DNA of 38,796 nt from Alphaproteobacteria bacterium (lineage in GTDB: Bacteria > Pseudomonadota > Alphaproteobacteria > Sphingomonadales > Kordiimonadaceae), in the NCBI GenBank assembly GCA_013372925.1, contig JABXIV010000121.1:1-38796 (forward strand), in the 5' to 3' direction. Position 1 is the stretch's first letter, and the number at the start of each line of letters is the position of its first letter. Below are positions 1-7,654 of this stretch, piece by piece. The notes below the pieces were generated by a model. That model saw only the letters and a list, made by a program, of their open reading frames with translations. It was not told the origin of the DNA and searched no databases. The translations under genes and the position numbers were made by a program.

Positions 1-308
1 AGTTCCTGTCGTTTTTCCGGCACCAGACAGCACGCATGCGGTTTGTGCCGGAGGGCAATTTCCAGCATTTCATCGGTTGCCGCCATTTCAAGGTTCAGCG
101 GCACCGTAAGAACATCGGAAAGTGATGCGATATCCTCATCCGAGATATGCCGACGATCCTCCCGAAGGTGGGCGGTGATGCCGTCAGCTCCCGCACGCAC
201 AGCAAGGCCCGCAGCCCTTACAGGGTCAGGGTGCCGGATACCGCGTGCATTACGGATTGTTGCCACATGGTCGATATTGACCCCAAGACGGAGTTTACTG
301 TTGCTCAT
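1..308 (-). CDS. pdxJ: Pyridoxine 5'-phosphate synthase, N-terminal part (cut by window edge)
   Basis: PdxJ is the cytoplasmic enzyme that makes pyridoxine 5'-phosphate from deoxyxylulose 5-phosphate and 3-amino-2-oxopropyl phosphate, the last ring-forming step of DXP-dependent vitamin B6 synthesis. About 102 codons are visible. They carry the family's N-terminal signature [16 protein letters not shown] (residues ~7-22) and the strongly conserved [16 protein letters not shown]. The ATG at 308 follows AGAGG with a 6-base spacer. The gene lies 18 bases after the DUF2062 gene, so it is probably the third gene of a pyrE-DUF2062-pdxJ unit. The C-terminal half lies outside the window. Confidence 0.95.
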   Translation of the reverse strand, partial: MSNSKLRLGVNIDHVATIRNARGIRHPDPVRAAGLAVRAGADGITAHLREDRRHISDEDIASLSDVLTVPLNLEMAATDEMLEIALRHKPHACCLVPEKRQE

Positions 309-326
309 ATGCTGCCTCTATAACCT

Positions 327-884
327 TTATTGCGGCTTCTTTTTCGCCAATCGGCGTGATGCTCTTGCCGCATGATAGCCCGTTAACAGCCCTTTGAAAG
401 AAAAATAGAACAAGACCCAAACAATGATCGCTACAGGAATACCACCAACAAGCAGCGGAAACACCAGCGGCAGAAATGCAGACAGATAGGTAACCGGATC
501 ACCGAGAAGCGCTTCCCAGTTCCAGGCGGGAAACTCTGTCGCAACAGTATCCCCCAAAATAAGCCCCCCCACCTGTCCGGTAAGGGCGAAAATAAAGGGG
601 AATGTCCAGGGATTGCCCACTGCCGTACCGATGGCAGACGCAAGCAAGTTAGCCCGCGTCAGCCACGCAACGGCAAACCCCATCAGAAAATGAAGCCCAA
701 GAAAGGGCGTGAAGGAAACAGCAGCCCCCGCAGCAACACCCGCGGCGATACTGTGCGGCGTGCCCGGCAACCGGGCAATCCGGTGCCAAAGATACTGCGA
801 CGCGCGCTTCAGCCCCGATCTTGGCCACAACCAGCCAAGAAACGTTTTCCACATGGGCAATCTATCGCGACGCCGGAACAGCAT
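327..884 (-). CDS. DUF2062 family inner-membrane protein
   Basis: This 185-residue protein has the DUF2062 pattern: a short basic N-terminus, then a glycine/alanine-rich hydrophobic stretch containing SIAAGVAAGAAVSFTPFLGL (residues ~45-64), followed by a conserved GNPWTFP segment (~91-97). Three hydrophobic segments are apparent, near residues 48-78, 95-112 and 133-165, so an inner-membrane location is likely. The biochemical function of DUF2062 is not known to me. It sits 16 bases after pyrE and 18 before pdxJ, which suggests co-transcription. A later ATG at 854 is possible, but the basic leader before it looks like a normal part of the family. Confidence 0.85.
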   Translation of the reverse strand: MLFRRRDRLPMWKTFLGWLWPRSGLKRASQYLWHRIARLPGTPHSIAAGVAAGAAVSFTPFLGLHFLMGFAVAWLTRANLLASAIGTAVGNPWTFPFIFALTGQVGGLILGDTVATEFPAWNWEALLGDPVTYLSAFLPLVFPLLVGGIPVAIIVWVLFYFSFKGLLTGYHAARASRRLAKKKPQ

Positions 885-900
885 GTGCGTGTTCTTTCCT

Positions 901-1482
901 TTAGGATTTAAGGCCCCGGCTGCCAGGTTTTACGGCCGGGATAGCCTTCAATTCTTCCGGCAGGTCTTCCGGTTGATACGTTGGGGCATCAATCGTCGCA
1001 AGTGCCGTAATGGGCGCACCAACATCAGCCTTCCCGCCAGAGCGGTTGATCAGACAGCCCGCAGCCACAACATTGCCGCCTGCCGCATTGATCGTCTCGA
1101 TACATTCACGGGAAGAGAGCCCGGTTGTGATAATGTCTTCCATCATCAGGATACGGGCGCCTTGTGGCAGGTCGAACCGACGGAACTTGAACTCACCCTC
1201 AACACGCTCGCAGAAAATGCTATCAACACCAAGCTGGCGCGCAACTTCGTAGCCCACGATCACGCCGCCCATGGCCGGGCTGACAACAAGATCGATTTCC
1301 ACGCCTGTAGCCTTCAGTTTTTCTGCAAACGCCGCACAAAGGCGCGCTGCTCGCTCAGGGTTCATCAGAACGCGGGCACATTGCAGGTACACAGAACTAT
1401 GAAGCCCTGACGACAGCTTGAAGTGTCCTTCCAGAAGCGCGCCTGCCGCACGAAATTCATTCAAAACCGCTTCCTGGTCCAT
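901..1482 (-). CDS. pyrE: Orotate phosphoribosyltransferase
   Basis: PyrE transfers the phosphoribosyl group of PRPP to orotate, giving OMP, the fifth step of UMP synthesis. The 193-residue protein carries the type I phosphoribosyltransferase PRPP loop MMEDIITTGLSSRE (residues ~113-126). It also has SSGLHSSVYLQ near residue 24 and SPAMGGVIVGYE near residue 68, both usual for the family, and its length is normal. It begins the pyrE-DUF2062-pdxJ string and lies about 100 bases downstream of rsh. The intervening region holds competing hairpins (see the terminator entry at 1562-1589). The other pyrimidine genes in the window, pyrB and a pyrC-like gene, are about 30 kb away. Confidence 0.96.
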   Translation of the reverse strand: MDQEAVLNEFRAAGALLEGHFKLSSGLHSSVYLQCARVLMNPERAARLCAAFAEKLKATGVEIDLVVSPAMGGVIVGYEVARQLGVDSIFCERVEGEFKFRRFDLPQGARILMMEDIITTGLSSRECIETINAAGGNVVAAGCLINRSGGKADVGAPITALATIDAPTYQPEDLPEELKAIPAVKPGSRGLKS

Positions 1483-1554
1483 GCCAAATGCTCCTGCTTT
1501 TTTCTGATGTCAAAAATCGCTATAGCGCGGATAGTGCGCGGGGGCCTGAAGGTC

Positions 1555-1589
1555 AAGAAATTTCGCCCTTTTGAGGCGAATTGTCGCCT
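1555..1589 (-). terminator. Probable rsh terminator with an overlapping alternative hairpin
   Basis: On the minus strand, TTCGCC (pairing partner at 1575-1580) and GGCGAA (1562-1567) form a 6-bp stem with a 7-base loop, followed by ATTTCTT. The same TCGCC segment can instead pair with an AGGCGA that begins immediately after the rsh stop codon (1584-1589 with 1574-1579, 4-base loop). The two hairpins exclude each other. The T tract is weak, so termination may be partial and may allow read-through into pyrE. Confidence 0.4.
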
Positions 1590-3728
1590 TTATCCAATAA
1601 CGCGATCAACCCGGCTGATCACACGACTGACGCGAAGCGCCCGGCTGATATCGTTCAGGTGTTTCACATCCCTGACTTCCACGTCAATCACCATAACATA
1701 AAACTCAGGGTCTCGCTCAGGGATCACAAGGTTGGAAATATTTCCACCGCCTTTTGAAACTGTAGCCGCAATCGACGCCAAAGCACCCCGCTCGTTGATC
1801 ACTTCAAGGCGCAAACAGCCGGTATAGAACGCCCCACCGTCTTCGCCTTCATGCCAACGCAGATCAAGCCACAGATCGGGATGATCGTCATAGTTCGACA
1901 GCCTGCTGCAGTCGATGGTGTGGATTTCCGCCCCTTTGCCCGGAATTCTGATGCCCACAATCCTGTCACCGCGCACTGGATGGCAGCATTCAGCAAAATG
2001 AACAGCGGATTCTTGATTGATACCAGAAATCGGCACGGCGTTACCTACAGTCTGTTCCCAGTCGTGGTGAACTTCCGGCAGGCCTTCACCACGCGCGTCT
2101 TCCTTGAAACCCGGGAATGCAGCCCGCAGGATTTCCTCTTCGGTAAGCGTGCCCTGCCCAACAAGGGCATACAGCATCGACCCGTCATCCAGATTGAGTA
2201 CTTTCGCAGCTTGCTCGATCACACGATCAGAGAAATCCAAGCCATTTCGGCGACAGGCTTTCTCAATGAGCGTATGGCCAAGCTGGCCATATTCGGTTCT
2301 GCGCTTGTGCTTCACATGACGCCGGATGGCTGATCGGGCCTTACCGGTAATTACGAAACTTTCCCAGCGCGGGGATGGTGCCTGGCCCTTGGACGTCAGA
2401 ATCTGGACCTGATCGCCGTTTTCAAGCTGATGCCGCAGCGGCACCATCCGCCCGTTCACCTTGGCACCAACACAGTGGTCACCCACTTCGGTGTGCACAG
2501 CATAGGCAAAGTCAACGGTGGATGACCCACGCGGCAAGGACACCAGTTCGCCCTTGGGCGTGAAGCAGAAAACCTTATCCTGGAACATCTCAAGTTTGGT
2601 GTGCTCAAGGAATTCTTCCGGATCGGTGGTATGTTCAAGAATTTCCAGAAGTTCACGTACCCAGCGATATTGCGAACCTTCCACATTGTCGCCACCCTGC
2701 TTGTACTGCCAGTGGGCCGCCACACCGATCTCGGCTTGCTCATGCATCTTGTGGGTGCGTATCTGAATTTCCAGACGGTAGTTTTGTGGCCCAATCACTG
2801 TTGTATGGATCGAACGATAGAAATTCCGTTTCGGCGTGGAGATATAATCCTTGAAGCGCCCAGGCACCATCGGGAATGCCTGATGTACAATACCCAGGGC
2901 CCGATAACAGCCTTCAATGTCATCAACCTTGACGCGGAAGGCCATGACATCAGACAGCTGCTCAAATGTAATATTCTGACGTTCCATTTTCCGCCAGATA
3001 GAATAAGGCCTTTTGATACGGCCACTTACTTTCGCATCAATGCCTTTTTCTTGCATCAGCTTCGAAAGAGCTTCGACCATATCTTTTTCAAGATCCGGGC
3101 TTTCTTCGATCAAATAATGCAGCCGTGCATTGATGGATTCCATGGCTTCCGGATCAATATGCTGGAACGAAAGATGCTCAAGCTCATCCTTCAGTTCATG
3201 CATGCCGATCCGTTCTGCGAGCGGTGCGTAAATCTCAAGCGTTTCAAGCGAAATCCTGCGGCGCTTTTCCGGCTTCTTGATGAAATACAGCGTGCGCATA
3301 TTATGCAAACGATCAGCGAGCTTCACCAAAAGCACACGGATATCGTTCGACATGGCCAGCAGAAATTTGCGGAAGTTCTCCGCCTGACGCAGGCTTTCGG
3401 TCTGCATCTCGATTTTTGACAACTTGGTAACGCCATCAACCAGTTCTGCAACCTTGGGCCCGAACAGCTCTTCAATTTCCTCTATGGTCGCTACCGTGTC
3501 TTCTACGACATCATGCAAAAGGGCCGTGGCAATCGTATTGCCGTCCAGCTTCATGTCAGTGAGGATACCGGCCACTTCAAGCGGGTGGGAAAAATAAGGA
3601 TCGCCTGACGCACGCGTTTGGCTGCCATGAGCCTTCATGGCGAAAACATATGCCCGGTTCAGCAGCGCCTCATCGACATTCTTGTCGTAGGCCCTCACCT
3701 TTTCCACAAGCTCAAACTGACGGATCAC
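1590..3728 (-). CDS. Bifunctional (p)ppGpp synthetase/hydrolase (Rsh, RelA/SpoT family)
   Basis: This 712-residue protein is the single long Rsh enzyme typical of alphaproteobacteria. It makes and hydrolyses the alarmone (p)ppGpp in the stringent response. Hydrolase (HD) domain: SHPLEVAGIL (~46-55), LLHDVVEDT (~70-78) and DRLHNMRT (~139-146), so the metal and substrate residues are present. Synthetase domain: VMAFRVKVDD and GRFKDYISTPKRN (~280-305), then EIQIRTHKMHEQAEIG. A TGS domain follows around residues 390-450 (VFCFTPKGELVSLPRG), and a C-terminal ACT domain occupies the last ~80 residues. The start codon is GTG at 3728, and the sequence MIRQFELVEKV matches the usual family start. It lies downstream of rpoZ, the conserved alphaproteobacterial order. 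Both catalytic halves look intact. Confidence 0.96.
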   Translation of the reverse strand: MIRQFELVEKVRAYDKNVDEALLNRAYVFAMKAHGSQTRASGDPYFSHPLEVAGILTDMKLDGNTIATALLHDVVEDTVATIEEIEELFGPKVAELVDGVTKLSKIEMQTESLRQAENFRKFLLAMSNDIRVLLVKLADRLHNMRTLYFIKKPEKRRRISLETLEIYAPLAERIGMHELKDELEHLSFQHIDPEAMESINARLHYLIEESPDLEKDMVEALSKLMQEKGIDAKVSGRIKRPYSIWRKMERQNITFEQLSDVMAFRVKVDDIEGCYRALGIVHQAFPMVPGRFKDYISTPKRNFYRSIHTTVIGPQNYRLEIQIRTHKMHEQAEIGVAAHWQYKQGGDNVEGSQYRWVRELLEILEHTTDPEEFLEHTKLEMFQDKVFCFTPKGELVSLPRGSSTVDFAYAVHTEVGDHCVGAKVNGRMVPLRHQLENGDQVQILTSKGQAPSPRWESFVITGKARSAIRRHVKHKRRTEYGQLGHTLIEKACRRNGLDFSDRVIEQAAKVLNLDDGSMLYALVGQGTLTEEEILRAAFPGFKEDARGEGLPEVHHDWEQTVGNAVPISGINQESAVHFAECCHPVRGDRIVGIRIPGKGAEIHTIDCSRLSNYDDHPDLWLDLRWHEGEDGGAFYTGCLRLEVINERGALASIAATVSKGGGNISNLVIPERDPEFYVMVIDVEVRDVKHLNDISRALRVSRVISRVDRVIG

Positions 3729-3780
3729 GCGCTTATCTCACTTTCAAACAACTAAAGACTAGCTAACAGAAATAATGGTT

Positions 3781-3797
3781 CTGGCAGATTATGCCAG
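3781..3797. repeat. Inverted repeat in the rsh leader
   Basis: CTGGCA (3781-3786) and TGCCAG (3792-3797) form a perfect 6-bp inverted repeat with a 5-base centre, lying 53 bases upstream of the rsh start codon. It could be an mRNA hairpin or a protein site. No function can be assigned from the sequence alone. Confidence 0.3.
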
Positions 3798-3844
3798 CCC
3801 TTATTGTGCCCTCAGGAGATTCTCAGAAAATTATACCGGCACAA

Positions 3845-3875
3845 ATAAAAAAGCCCGGCAAACAAGCCGGGCTTT
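3845..3875 (-). terminator. Rho-independent terminator of rpoZ
   Basis: AAAGCCCGGC (3850-3859) pairs perfectly with GCCGGGCTTT (3866-3875) around a 6-base AAACAA loop. On the minus strand the stem is followed by a T-rich tract ending in TTTATTTGT. It lies 27 bases after the rpoZ stop codon, so rsh is probably expressed at least partly from its own promoter. Confidence 0.9.
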
Positions 3876-3901
3876 CAAAATCATGCGTAGCTGGGAAAGG
3901 C

Positions 3902-4216
3902 TTATTCAGTGCCCTCTTTCTTAGGCGCTGCACCTTCTTCCATACCAGCCATAAGAATGGACATATCCACTTCTTCCGGCTCGTCTGATTCCACAACTTT
4001 GCGAAGACCATGGATCACTGATTCCATCAGGTCATCAGCGATAACTTTTTCTTCTGCGATTTCACGCAGGGATACAACGGCGTTCTTGTCGTTATCGCGA
4101 TCAACTTCAAGCGGAGCGCCAGAAGAGATTTGGCGGGAACGCTGAGCAGCAGCCAGCACAAGATCAAACCGGTTAGTTACCTTATCGACGCAATCCTCAA
4201 CGGTAACGCGAGCCAT
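3902..4216 (-). CDS. rpoZ: DNA-directed RNA polymerase omega subunit
   Basis: Omega is the small RNA polymerase subunit that helps assemble beta-prime and forms part of a ppGpp-binding site in proteobacterial enzymes. The 104-residue protein begins [13 protein letters not shown], followed by [16 protein letters not shown] and [15 protein letters not shown], the classic omega motifs. The acidic, Glu-rich tail after residue ~75 is usual in alphaproteobacteria. GGAG lies 9 bases before the ATG at 4216. A good sigma-70-like promoter lies about 60 bases upstream and a strong terminator follows. Its position next to rsh fits the functional link between omega and ppGpp. Confidence 0.96.
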   Translation of the reverse strand: MARVTVEDCVDKVTNRFDLVLAAAQRSRQISSGAPLEVDRDNDKNAVVSLREIAEEKVIADDLMESVIHGLRKVVESDEPEEVDMSILMAGMEEGAAPKKEGTE

Positions 4217-4281
4217 GCTTCATTTCTCCAATTCTTTTAACATCGGGCGTTCAACTTTGCCGCCCGGCATACGAGCGCCCG

Positions 4282-4310
4282 CTTATACAGGGACCACTCG
4301 CCCCTGTAAA
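4282..4310 (-). promoter_or_regulatory. Sigma-70-like promoter of rpoZ with inverted repeat in the spacer
   Basis: Read on the minus strand, TTTACA (4305-4310) and TATAAG (4282-4287) are separated by exactly 17 bases, close to the consensus pair. The predicted transcript starts near 4275, leaving about a 60-base leader before rpoZ. ACAGGG (4287-4292) and CCCTGT (4302-4307) form an inverted repeat that fills the spacer and touches both hexamers, so a repressor could bind here. Confidence 0.6.
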
Positions 4311-4328
4311 GCTTGGAATCAGTATAAT

Positions 4329-4934
4329 TCAAGCACTGCTATTGACCAATGGAATTTTCCAGACACCCGACAGACCGTCTGTGCGATAAAGGTCCTCATA
4401 AAGCTCTGCCACTGTCTTCTTCAATACCGGATGCACCCACTTTGGCGCCACATCCTTCAGGGGAGCAAGCACAAAACCCCGTTGATGCGCCCTGGGATGA
4501 GGAACAACAGGCTCTTCAAGGATTGCAGCAGGGTCGTCACTTTCCACAAGCAAACGCCACGCTGCCTTGTCCGGCAACACCAAATCACCATAGCCGATCA
4601 AGTCAAGGTCCAATGGACGAGCACTCCAGCGCGCAGCGGGTTTCCGACCATAGGCACGTTCGATTGCCTGCACTTCCTGCAGGATTTCCGCAGGTGTCAA
4701 ACTAGTTTCAACCAGAACGCAGGCATTGATGAAATCGGGGATATCTTCCTGCCCCTCAAGCGTGACCGCCGTACTTTTGTAGAGGCTGGATGCCTGCCGC
4801 ACACTGCCAATGCTGCGGTCGATATCCTCAACAGCCGCTCGTATTGTCTGTTCTGGTGCGCCGACAAAAGACGGAAGGTTCGCGCCCAGCGAAAGCATTA
4901 CTTCCTTACTTTTCAACAGCTTCCCCCACTTCAC
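4329..4934 (-). CDS. folK: 2-amino-4-hydroxy-6-hydroxymethyldihydropteridine diphosphokinase
   Basis: FolK transfers pyrophosphate from ATP to 6-hydroxymethyl-7,8-dihydropterin in folate synthesis. The 201-residue protein shows SLGANLP near the N-terminus, the catalytic signature RPLDLDLIGYGD (~107-118, with the metal-binding DLD), and VPHPRAHQRGFVLAPL (~144-159), all diagnostic. The frame opens with a GTG at 4934, 4 bases after AAGGA. An ATG at 4898 (also preceded by AAGGA) is an alternative that would start just before the first beta strand. The gene precedes rpoZ in the same direction, but rpoZ appears to have its own promoter inside the gap. Confidence 0.93.
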   Translation of the reverse strand: MKWGKLLKSKEVMLSLGANLPSFVGAPEQTIRAAVEDIDRSIGSVRQASSLYKSTAVTLEGQEDIPDFINACVLVETSLTPAEILQEVQAIERAYGRKPAARWSARPLDLDLIGYGDLVLPDKAAWRLLVESDDPAAILEEPVVPHPRAHQRGFVLAPLKDVAPKWVHPVLKKTVAELYEDLYRTDGLSGVWKIPLVNSSA

Positions 4935-4983
4935 ATTTCCTTGATACTATAGATTTTTCAATCCAAATTTACCAAACTTTAAG

Positions 4984-5006
4984 GGCCTCATAGCATGCTG
5001 GAGGCC
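4984..5006. repeat. Inverted repeat between folK and the NYN gene
   Basis: GGCCTC (4984-4989) and GAGGCC (5001-5006) flank an 11-base centre that itself contains the 8-base palindrome AGCATGCT (4992-4999). It lies in the 133-base divergent intergenic region. No T tract follows on either strand, so an operator or mRNA structure is more likely than a terminator. Confidence 0.35.
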
Positions 5007-5067
5007 ATAGATTGTATGCGAATTTGTTTAGTGTGATTTTTAATTTATAGAAACGATAGGACCTCTC

Positions 5068-5658
5068 ATGATTTTTTATCCAGAGGAACGCCTTGCACTC
5101 TTCATCGATGGTGCAAACCTCTATGCAACCGCCCGCGCCCTAGACATGGAAATCGACTATAAGAGCCTGCGCCGCTATTTTTCTGAAAAAGCGCGCCTTA
5201 TCAGGTCTTTTTACTATACTGCCATCCTTGAGGATCAGGAATATTCGCCGCTTCGCCCGCTGATTGACTGGCTCGACTATAACGGCTTCACACTGGTTAC
5301 AAAGCCAGTGAAGGAATTCACCGATGAACATGGTCGGCGGAAAATCAAGGGCAACATGGATATCGAAATCGCAGTTGATATGCTGAACATATCGGAGGCG
5401 CTTGATCATGTTGTGCTTTTCTCTGGTGATGGTGACTTCCGCCGCCTGTTAGAGGCGATCCAGCGCCGCGGCGTGCGCGCAACCGTTGTCAGCTCGAACC
5501 GCACACAACCTTCCATGATCGCTGATGAACTGCGCAGGCAGGCCGACCAGTTTGTTGACCTTGAAGATCTGCGTGATGTTATCGGCCGGTCTGGTGGTGG
5601 TTCACGTCAACCTGATCCTCGCGAGGCCTATCAGGAACTGGAAGTTGAAAGCAACTGA
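5068..5658 (+). CDS. NYN domain (LabA/DUF88-like) putative ribonuclease
   Basis: This 196-residue protein is a NYN (PIN-like) domain protein, a family thought to cleave RNA using clustered acidic residues and a metal. The expected acids are visible: FIDGANLY with D14, KGNMDIEIAVDML with D98 and D104, and FSGDGDF with D121 and D123. RGVRATVVS follows, giving the complete Rossmann-like core at about residues 8-165. The last ~25 residues are polar and probably disordered. The ATG at 5068 follows AGGA with a 7-base spacer. A strong terminator follows the gene. In alphaproteobacteria this family often sits near rpoZ and rsh, as here. The substrate is unknown. Confidence 0.88.
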   Translation: MIFYPEERLALFIDGANLYATARALDMEIDYKSLRRYFSEKARLIRSFYYTAILEDQEYSPLRPLIDWLDYNGFTLVTKPVKEFTDEHGRRKIKGNMDIEIAVDMLNISEALDHVVLFSGDGDFRRLLEAIQRRGVRATVVSSNRTQPSMIADELRRQADQFVDLEDLRDVIGRSGGGSRQPDPREAYQELEVESN

Positions 5659-5689
5659 CACTCGCGTTAGGTTTCTGCAAACGCGATTG

Positions 5690-5720
5690 AGGCGGCCTGA
5701 TTAATCGGCCGCCTTTCTTA
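5690..5720 (+). terminator. Rho-independent terminator after the NYN gene
   Basis: AGGCGGCC (5690-5697) pairs with GGCCGCCT (5707-5714) around a 9-base loop and is followed by TTCTTAT. It lies 31 bases after the NYN stop codon and ends 10 bases before the UDG start codon. Confidence 0.8.
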
Positions 5721-5730
5721 TACCGGAGAC

Positions 5731-6381
5731 ATGCCGATGCCCCGCCATATAGCGGAACCGAAGCCAAGCTGCGCCAAATGCCCCCGCCTTGTCGCCTTTC
5801 GGCGCAAGAATGAGGCGGCCTACCCTGACTATTTCAACGGCGCATCCGCAAGCTTTGGGCCGGATAGCGCTTCAGCGCTTGTGATTGGCCTGGCGCCTGG
5901 CCTGCACGGCGCCAACAAGACAGGCCGCCCCTTCACAGGCGATGCGTCAGGTGACATGTTATATAGCTGCATGGCTGAGGCGGGGCTGACGACCGGCACG
6001 TTTGAAAACGATCCAAAGGACGGCTTTGACCTGCGCGGGATCATGATCACCAACGCTGTGCGGTGCGTGCCGCCCGAAAACAAACCTACCGCCGCCGAAG
6101 TCAAGAAATGCCAACCCTATCTGGTAGGCCGTATGAAGGCGCTACCGAACCTCAAAGCGCTGTTCGCGCTCGGCAAGATTGCGCATGATGCCACGTTGCG
6201 CGCGCTTGGGTTTCGCCTGGCCGACTATCCATTCGCGCACGGCGCTGTCCACCGCCTGCCAAACGGGCTTACCATGGTCGATAGCTATCATTGTTCCCGC
6301 TACAATGTGAACACCAAACGCCTGACGCGGGAGATGTTCCTGGATGCACTTGCTGCCCTTAAATCGGCATCCGGCCTTTAA
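5731..6381 (+). CDS. Type-5 (UdgB-like) uracil-DNA glycosylase
   Basis: This 216-residue protein matches family 5 uracil-DNA glycosylases, which remove uracil and some other deaminated bases to start base excision repair. Motif A is GLAPGLHGANKTG (residues 53-65), with RPFTGD after it. The C-terminal motif SYHCSRYNVNT (185-195) takes the place of the HPS motif of other UDGs. Four cysteines, C14, C17, C112 and C127, are placed to hold the [4Fe-4S] cluster of this group. GGAG precedes the start. Both ATGs, at 5731 and 5737, are usable, and the second has better spacing. The gene follows the NYN terminator, so its promoter is probably within or close to that hairpin. Confidence 0.9.
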   Translation: MPMPRHIAEPKPSCAKCPRLVAFRRKNEAAYPDYFNGASASFGPDSASALVIGLAPGLHGANKTGRPFTGDASGDMLYSCMAEAGLTTGTFENDPKDGFDLRGIMITNAVRCVPPENKPTAAEVKKCQPYLVGRMKALPNLKALFALGKIAHDATLRALGFRLADYPFAHGAVHRLPNGLTMVDSYHCSRYNVNTKRLTREMFLDALAALKSASGL

Positions 6382-6390
6382 ATCCCTCGC

Positions 6391-6431
6391 ATAAGAAAAG
6401 CGACGGCGCTATGGGGGCTGCGCCGTCGCTT
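6391..6431 (-). terminator. Rho-independent terminator of the 79-residue orphan gene
   Basis: AAGCGACGGCGC (6398-6409) pairs perfectly over 12 bp with GCGCCGTCGCTT (6420-6431), with a 10-base loop. On the minus strand it is followed by TTTTCTTAT. The T tract serves the minus-strand gene ending at 6481, but the stem may also help end the convergent UDG transcript. Confidence 0.85.
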
Positions 6432-6480
6432 CCACTCGAAACCGGGTACTCAGAACATCAGGAGGAAAATAACGACTGCC

Positions 6481-6720
6481 TCAGGCAGCCATCACTTCGT
6501 TGGCTAGTTCAGACTGGTTGGACAACCATGCACCAACCTTTTCAAGCACATCCCGAGGCCCCAAGTGTGAGGCGGCCTCTGGGCCTGCAACGACGGAGAA
6601 AATGCCAGCAGCCGTCGCTGCATCGCCACTTTCAACCGCCACAACCAGCGCCCGCATCAGATTTGGGCGCATTGCTGCAATGGAATGTGCATAGGTCCGG
6701 GGGAGGATATAGTCTGCCAT
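6481..6720 (-). CDS. Hypothetical protein, 79 residues
   Basis: I do not recognise this protein. The chosen ATG at 6720 gives a start MADYILPRTY and has AAGG 8 bases upstream; an upstream in-frame start at 6753 exists but runs through a 5-bp hairpin. The product is alanine-rich and probably all-helical. It has no signal peptide, no membrane segment and no cysteine. It is flanked by a strong terminator and its own intergenic region, which supports a real, independently expressed gene. A phasin-like or small regulatory helical protein would fit its composition, but nothing in the sequence proves it. Confidence 0.65.
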   Translation of the reverse strand: MADYILPRTYAHSIAAMRPNLMRALVVAVESGDAATAAGIFSVVAGPEAASHLGPRDVLEKVGAWLSNQSELANEVMAA

Positions 6721-6734
6721 TGCTTTTACCTTTT

Positions 6735-6749
6735 GTCGTTCTAGACGAC
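6735..6749. repeat. Short inverted repeat just upstream of the orphan gene's ribosome site
   Basis: GTCGT (6735-6739) and ACGAC (6745-6749) flank TCTAG. The repeat lies 15 bases upstream of the ATG at 6720 on the minus strand, adjoining the AAGG ribosome-binding sequence. It could be an operator or a weak hairpin affecting translation. Confidence 0.25.
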
Positions 6750-6868
6750 TCAATTACACAACAAATTCCTTAATTTTGAACTAAAGGCACAATATCTTGT
6801 GTTTTTACATGGATTTACCACTCCCTTAAAAGCAGGTAGACTGTTATCAAGACGAAAAAGGAGGGTCT

Positions 6869-7654
6869 ATGGTTGCCGAAACGCCCAACATGGGGGAACA
6901 GGTTACCTTTCGCGAAGGGGATACAATTTACGCCCAGGGAGACGACAGTTCTGGCGTCTATATGATCCTTGATGGCCAGATCGATATTTGGCGCTATGAA
7001 GGGGATAACAGCCACCATATAGCAGCACTCGGCAACGGCGACCTGCTGGGTGAAGTGAGTGTTATCGAGAAGAAACGACACTCCGTCACTGCGCGGGCTT
7101 CCAAGCACACCATCGCGCTGTTTATTGCAGCAGACGCTTTTCGAAAAAGTTTCTCAGACCCCCTTGTCCGGCATGTGGTCCATACACTTGCTGCAAGGCT
7201 TAGAAGCTCATACGCCATCAAGGATGCGATCGAAGCCGAAACAGACCAGCCTGCCAGCTACAAAAGCCAACACCCCATCATTGAAGGACAATCCCGCATT
7301 GTTGCCGAAAAAATGCTGACGTTCGTGGAGATCAAGGAATTCCCCTTCGCGGTTGGCAATATTGCGAACACCGGTGGGCAGGCAATTGTAAACCTCAATT
7401 CGCTGAAGGTACCGCTGAAGGGCGCTCCTGAACTGTCTGACAACCATTTTGAGATTATCCGGCGAGAAGGACAAGTGTGGGTGCGCGATCTGGGCAGCCA
7501 TCACGGTACGTCCGTGAATGGGGAAAAGCTGAGCAAATACACCATGAAGGCAACAGCAAAGTTGAAAACCGGCCACAACAGGATCTCCGCAGGTGGCCCA
7601 GAAAGCCCCGTAAGGTTCCTGATCACAGTGCCTCCAACAGTAAAAGAGACTTAG
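6869..7654 (+). CDS. Cyclic-nucleotide-binding domain / FHA domain fusion protein
   Basis: This soluble 261-residue protein joins two sensor or adaptor domains. Residues ~8-115 form a cNMP-binding fold of the Crp type ([12 protein letters not shown], then [19 protein letters not shown] in place of the usual phosphate-binding cassette). Residues ~158-250 look like an FHA domain, with S190-D-N-H193 and HHGTSVNGE (211-219), the residues that read phosphothreonine. There is no DNA-binding or catalytic domain. It may connect a nucleotide second messenger to a phosphoprotein partner. AAGGAGGG 6 bases upstream of the ATG is a near-perfect ribosome site. Its last 4 bases overlap the end of the convergent smpB gene. 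Confidence 0.85.
   Translation: MVAETPNMGEQVTFREGDTIYAQGDDSSGVYMILDGQIDIWRYEGDNSHHIAALGNGDLLGEVSVIEKKRHSVTARASKHTIALFIAADAFRKSFSDPLVRHVVHTLAARLRSSYAIKDAIEAETDQPASYKSQHPIIEGQSRIVAEKMLTFVEIKEFPFAVGNIANTGGQAIVNLNSLKVPLKGAPELSDNHFEIIRREGQVWVRDLGSHHGTSVNGEKLSKYTMKATAKLKTGHNRISAGGPESPVRFLITVPPTVKET

Noticed and set aside
6788-6806. CACAA-TATC-TTGTG followed by TTTTT considered as a plus-strand terminator upstream of the cNMP-FHA gene.
   Set aside because: No plus-strand gene ends nearby and the stem is AT-rich and only 5 bp. It may be a promoter-region palindrome, but there is nothing firm.
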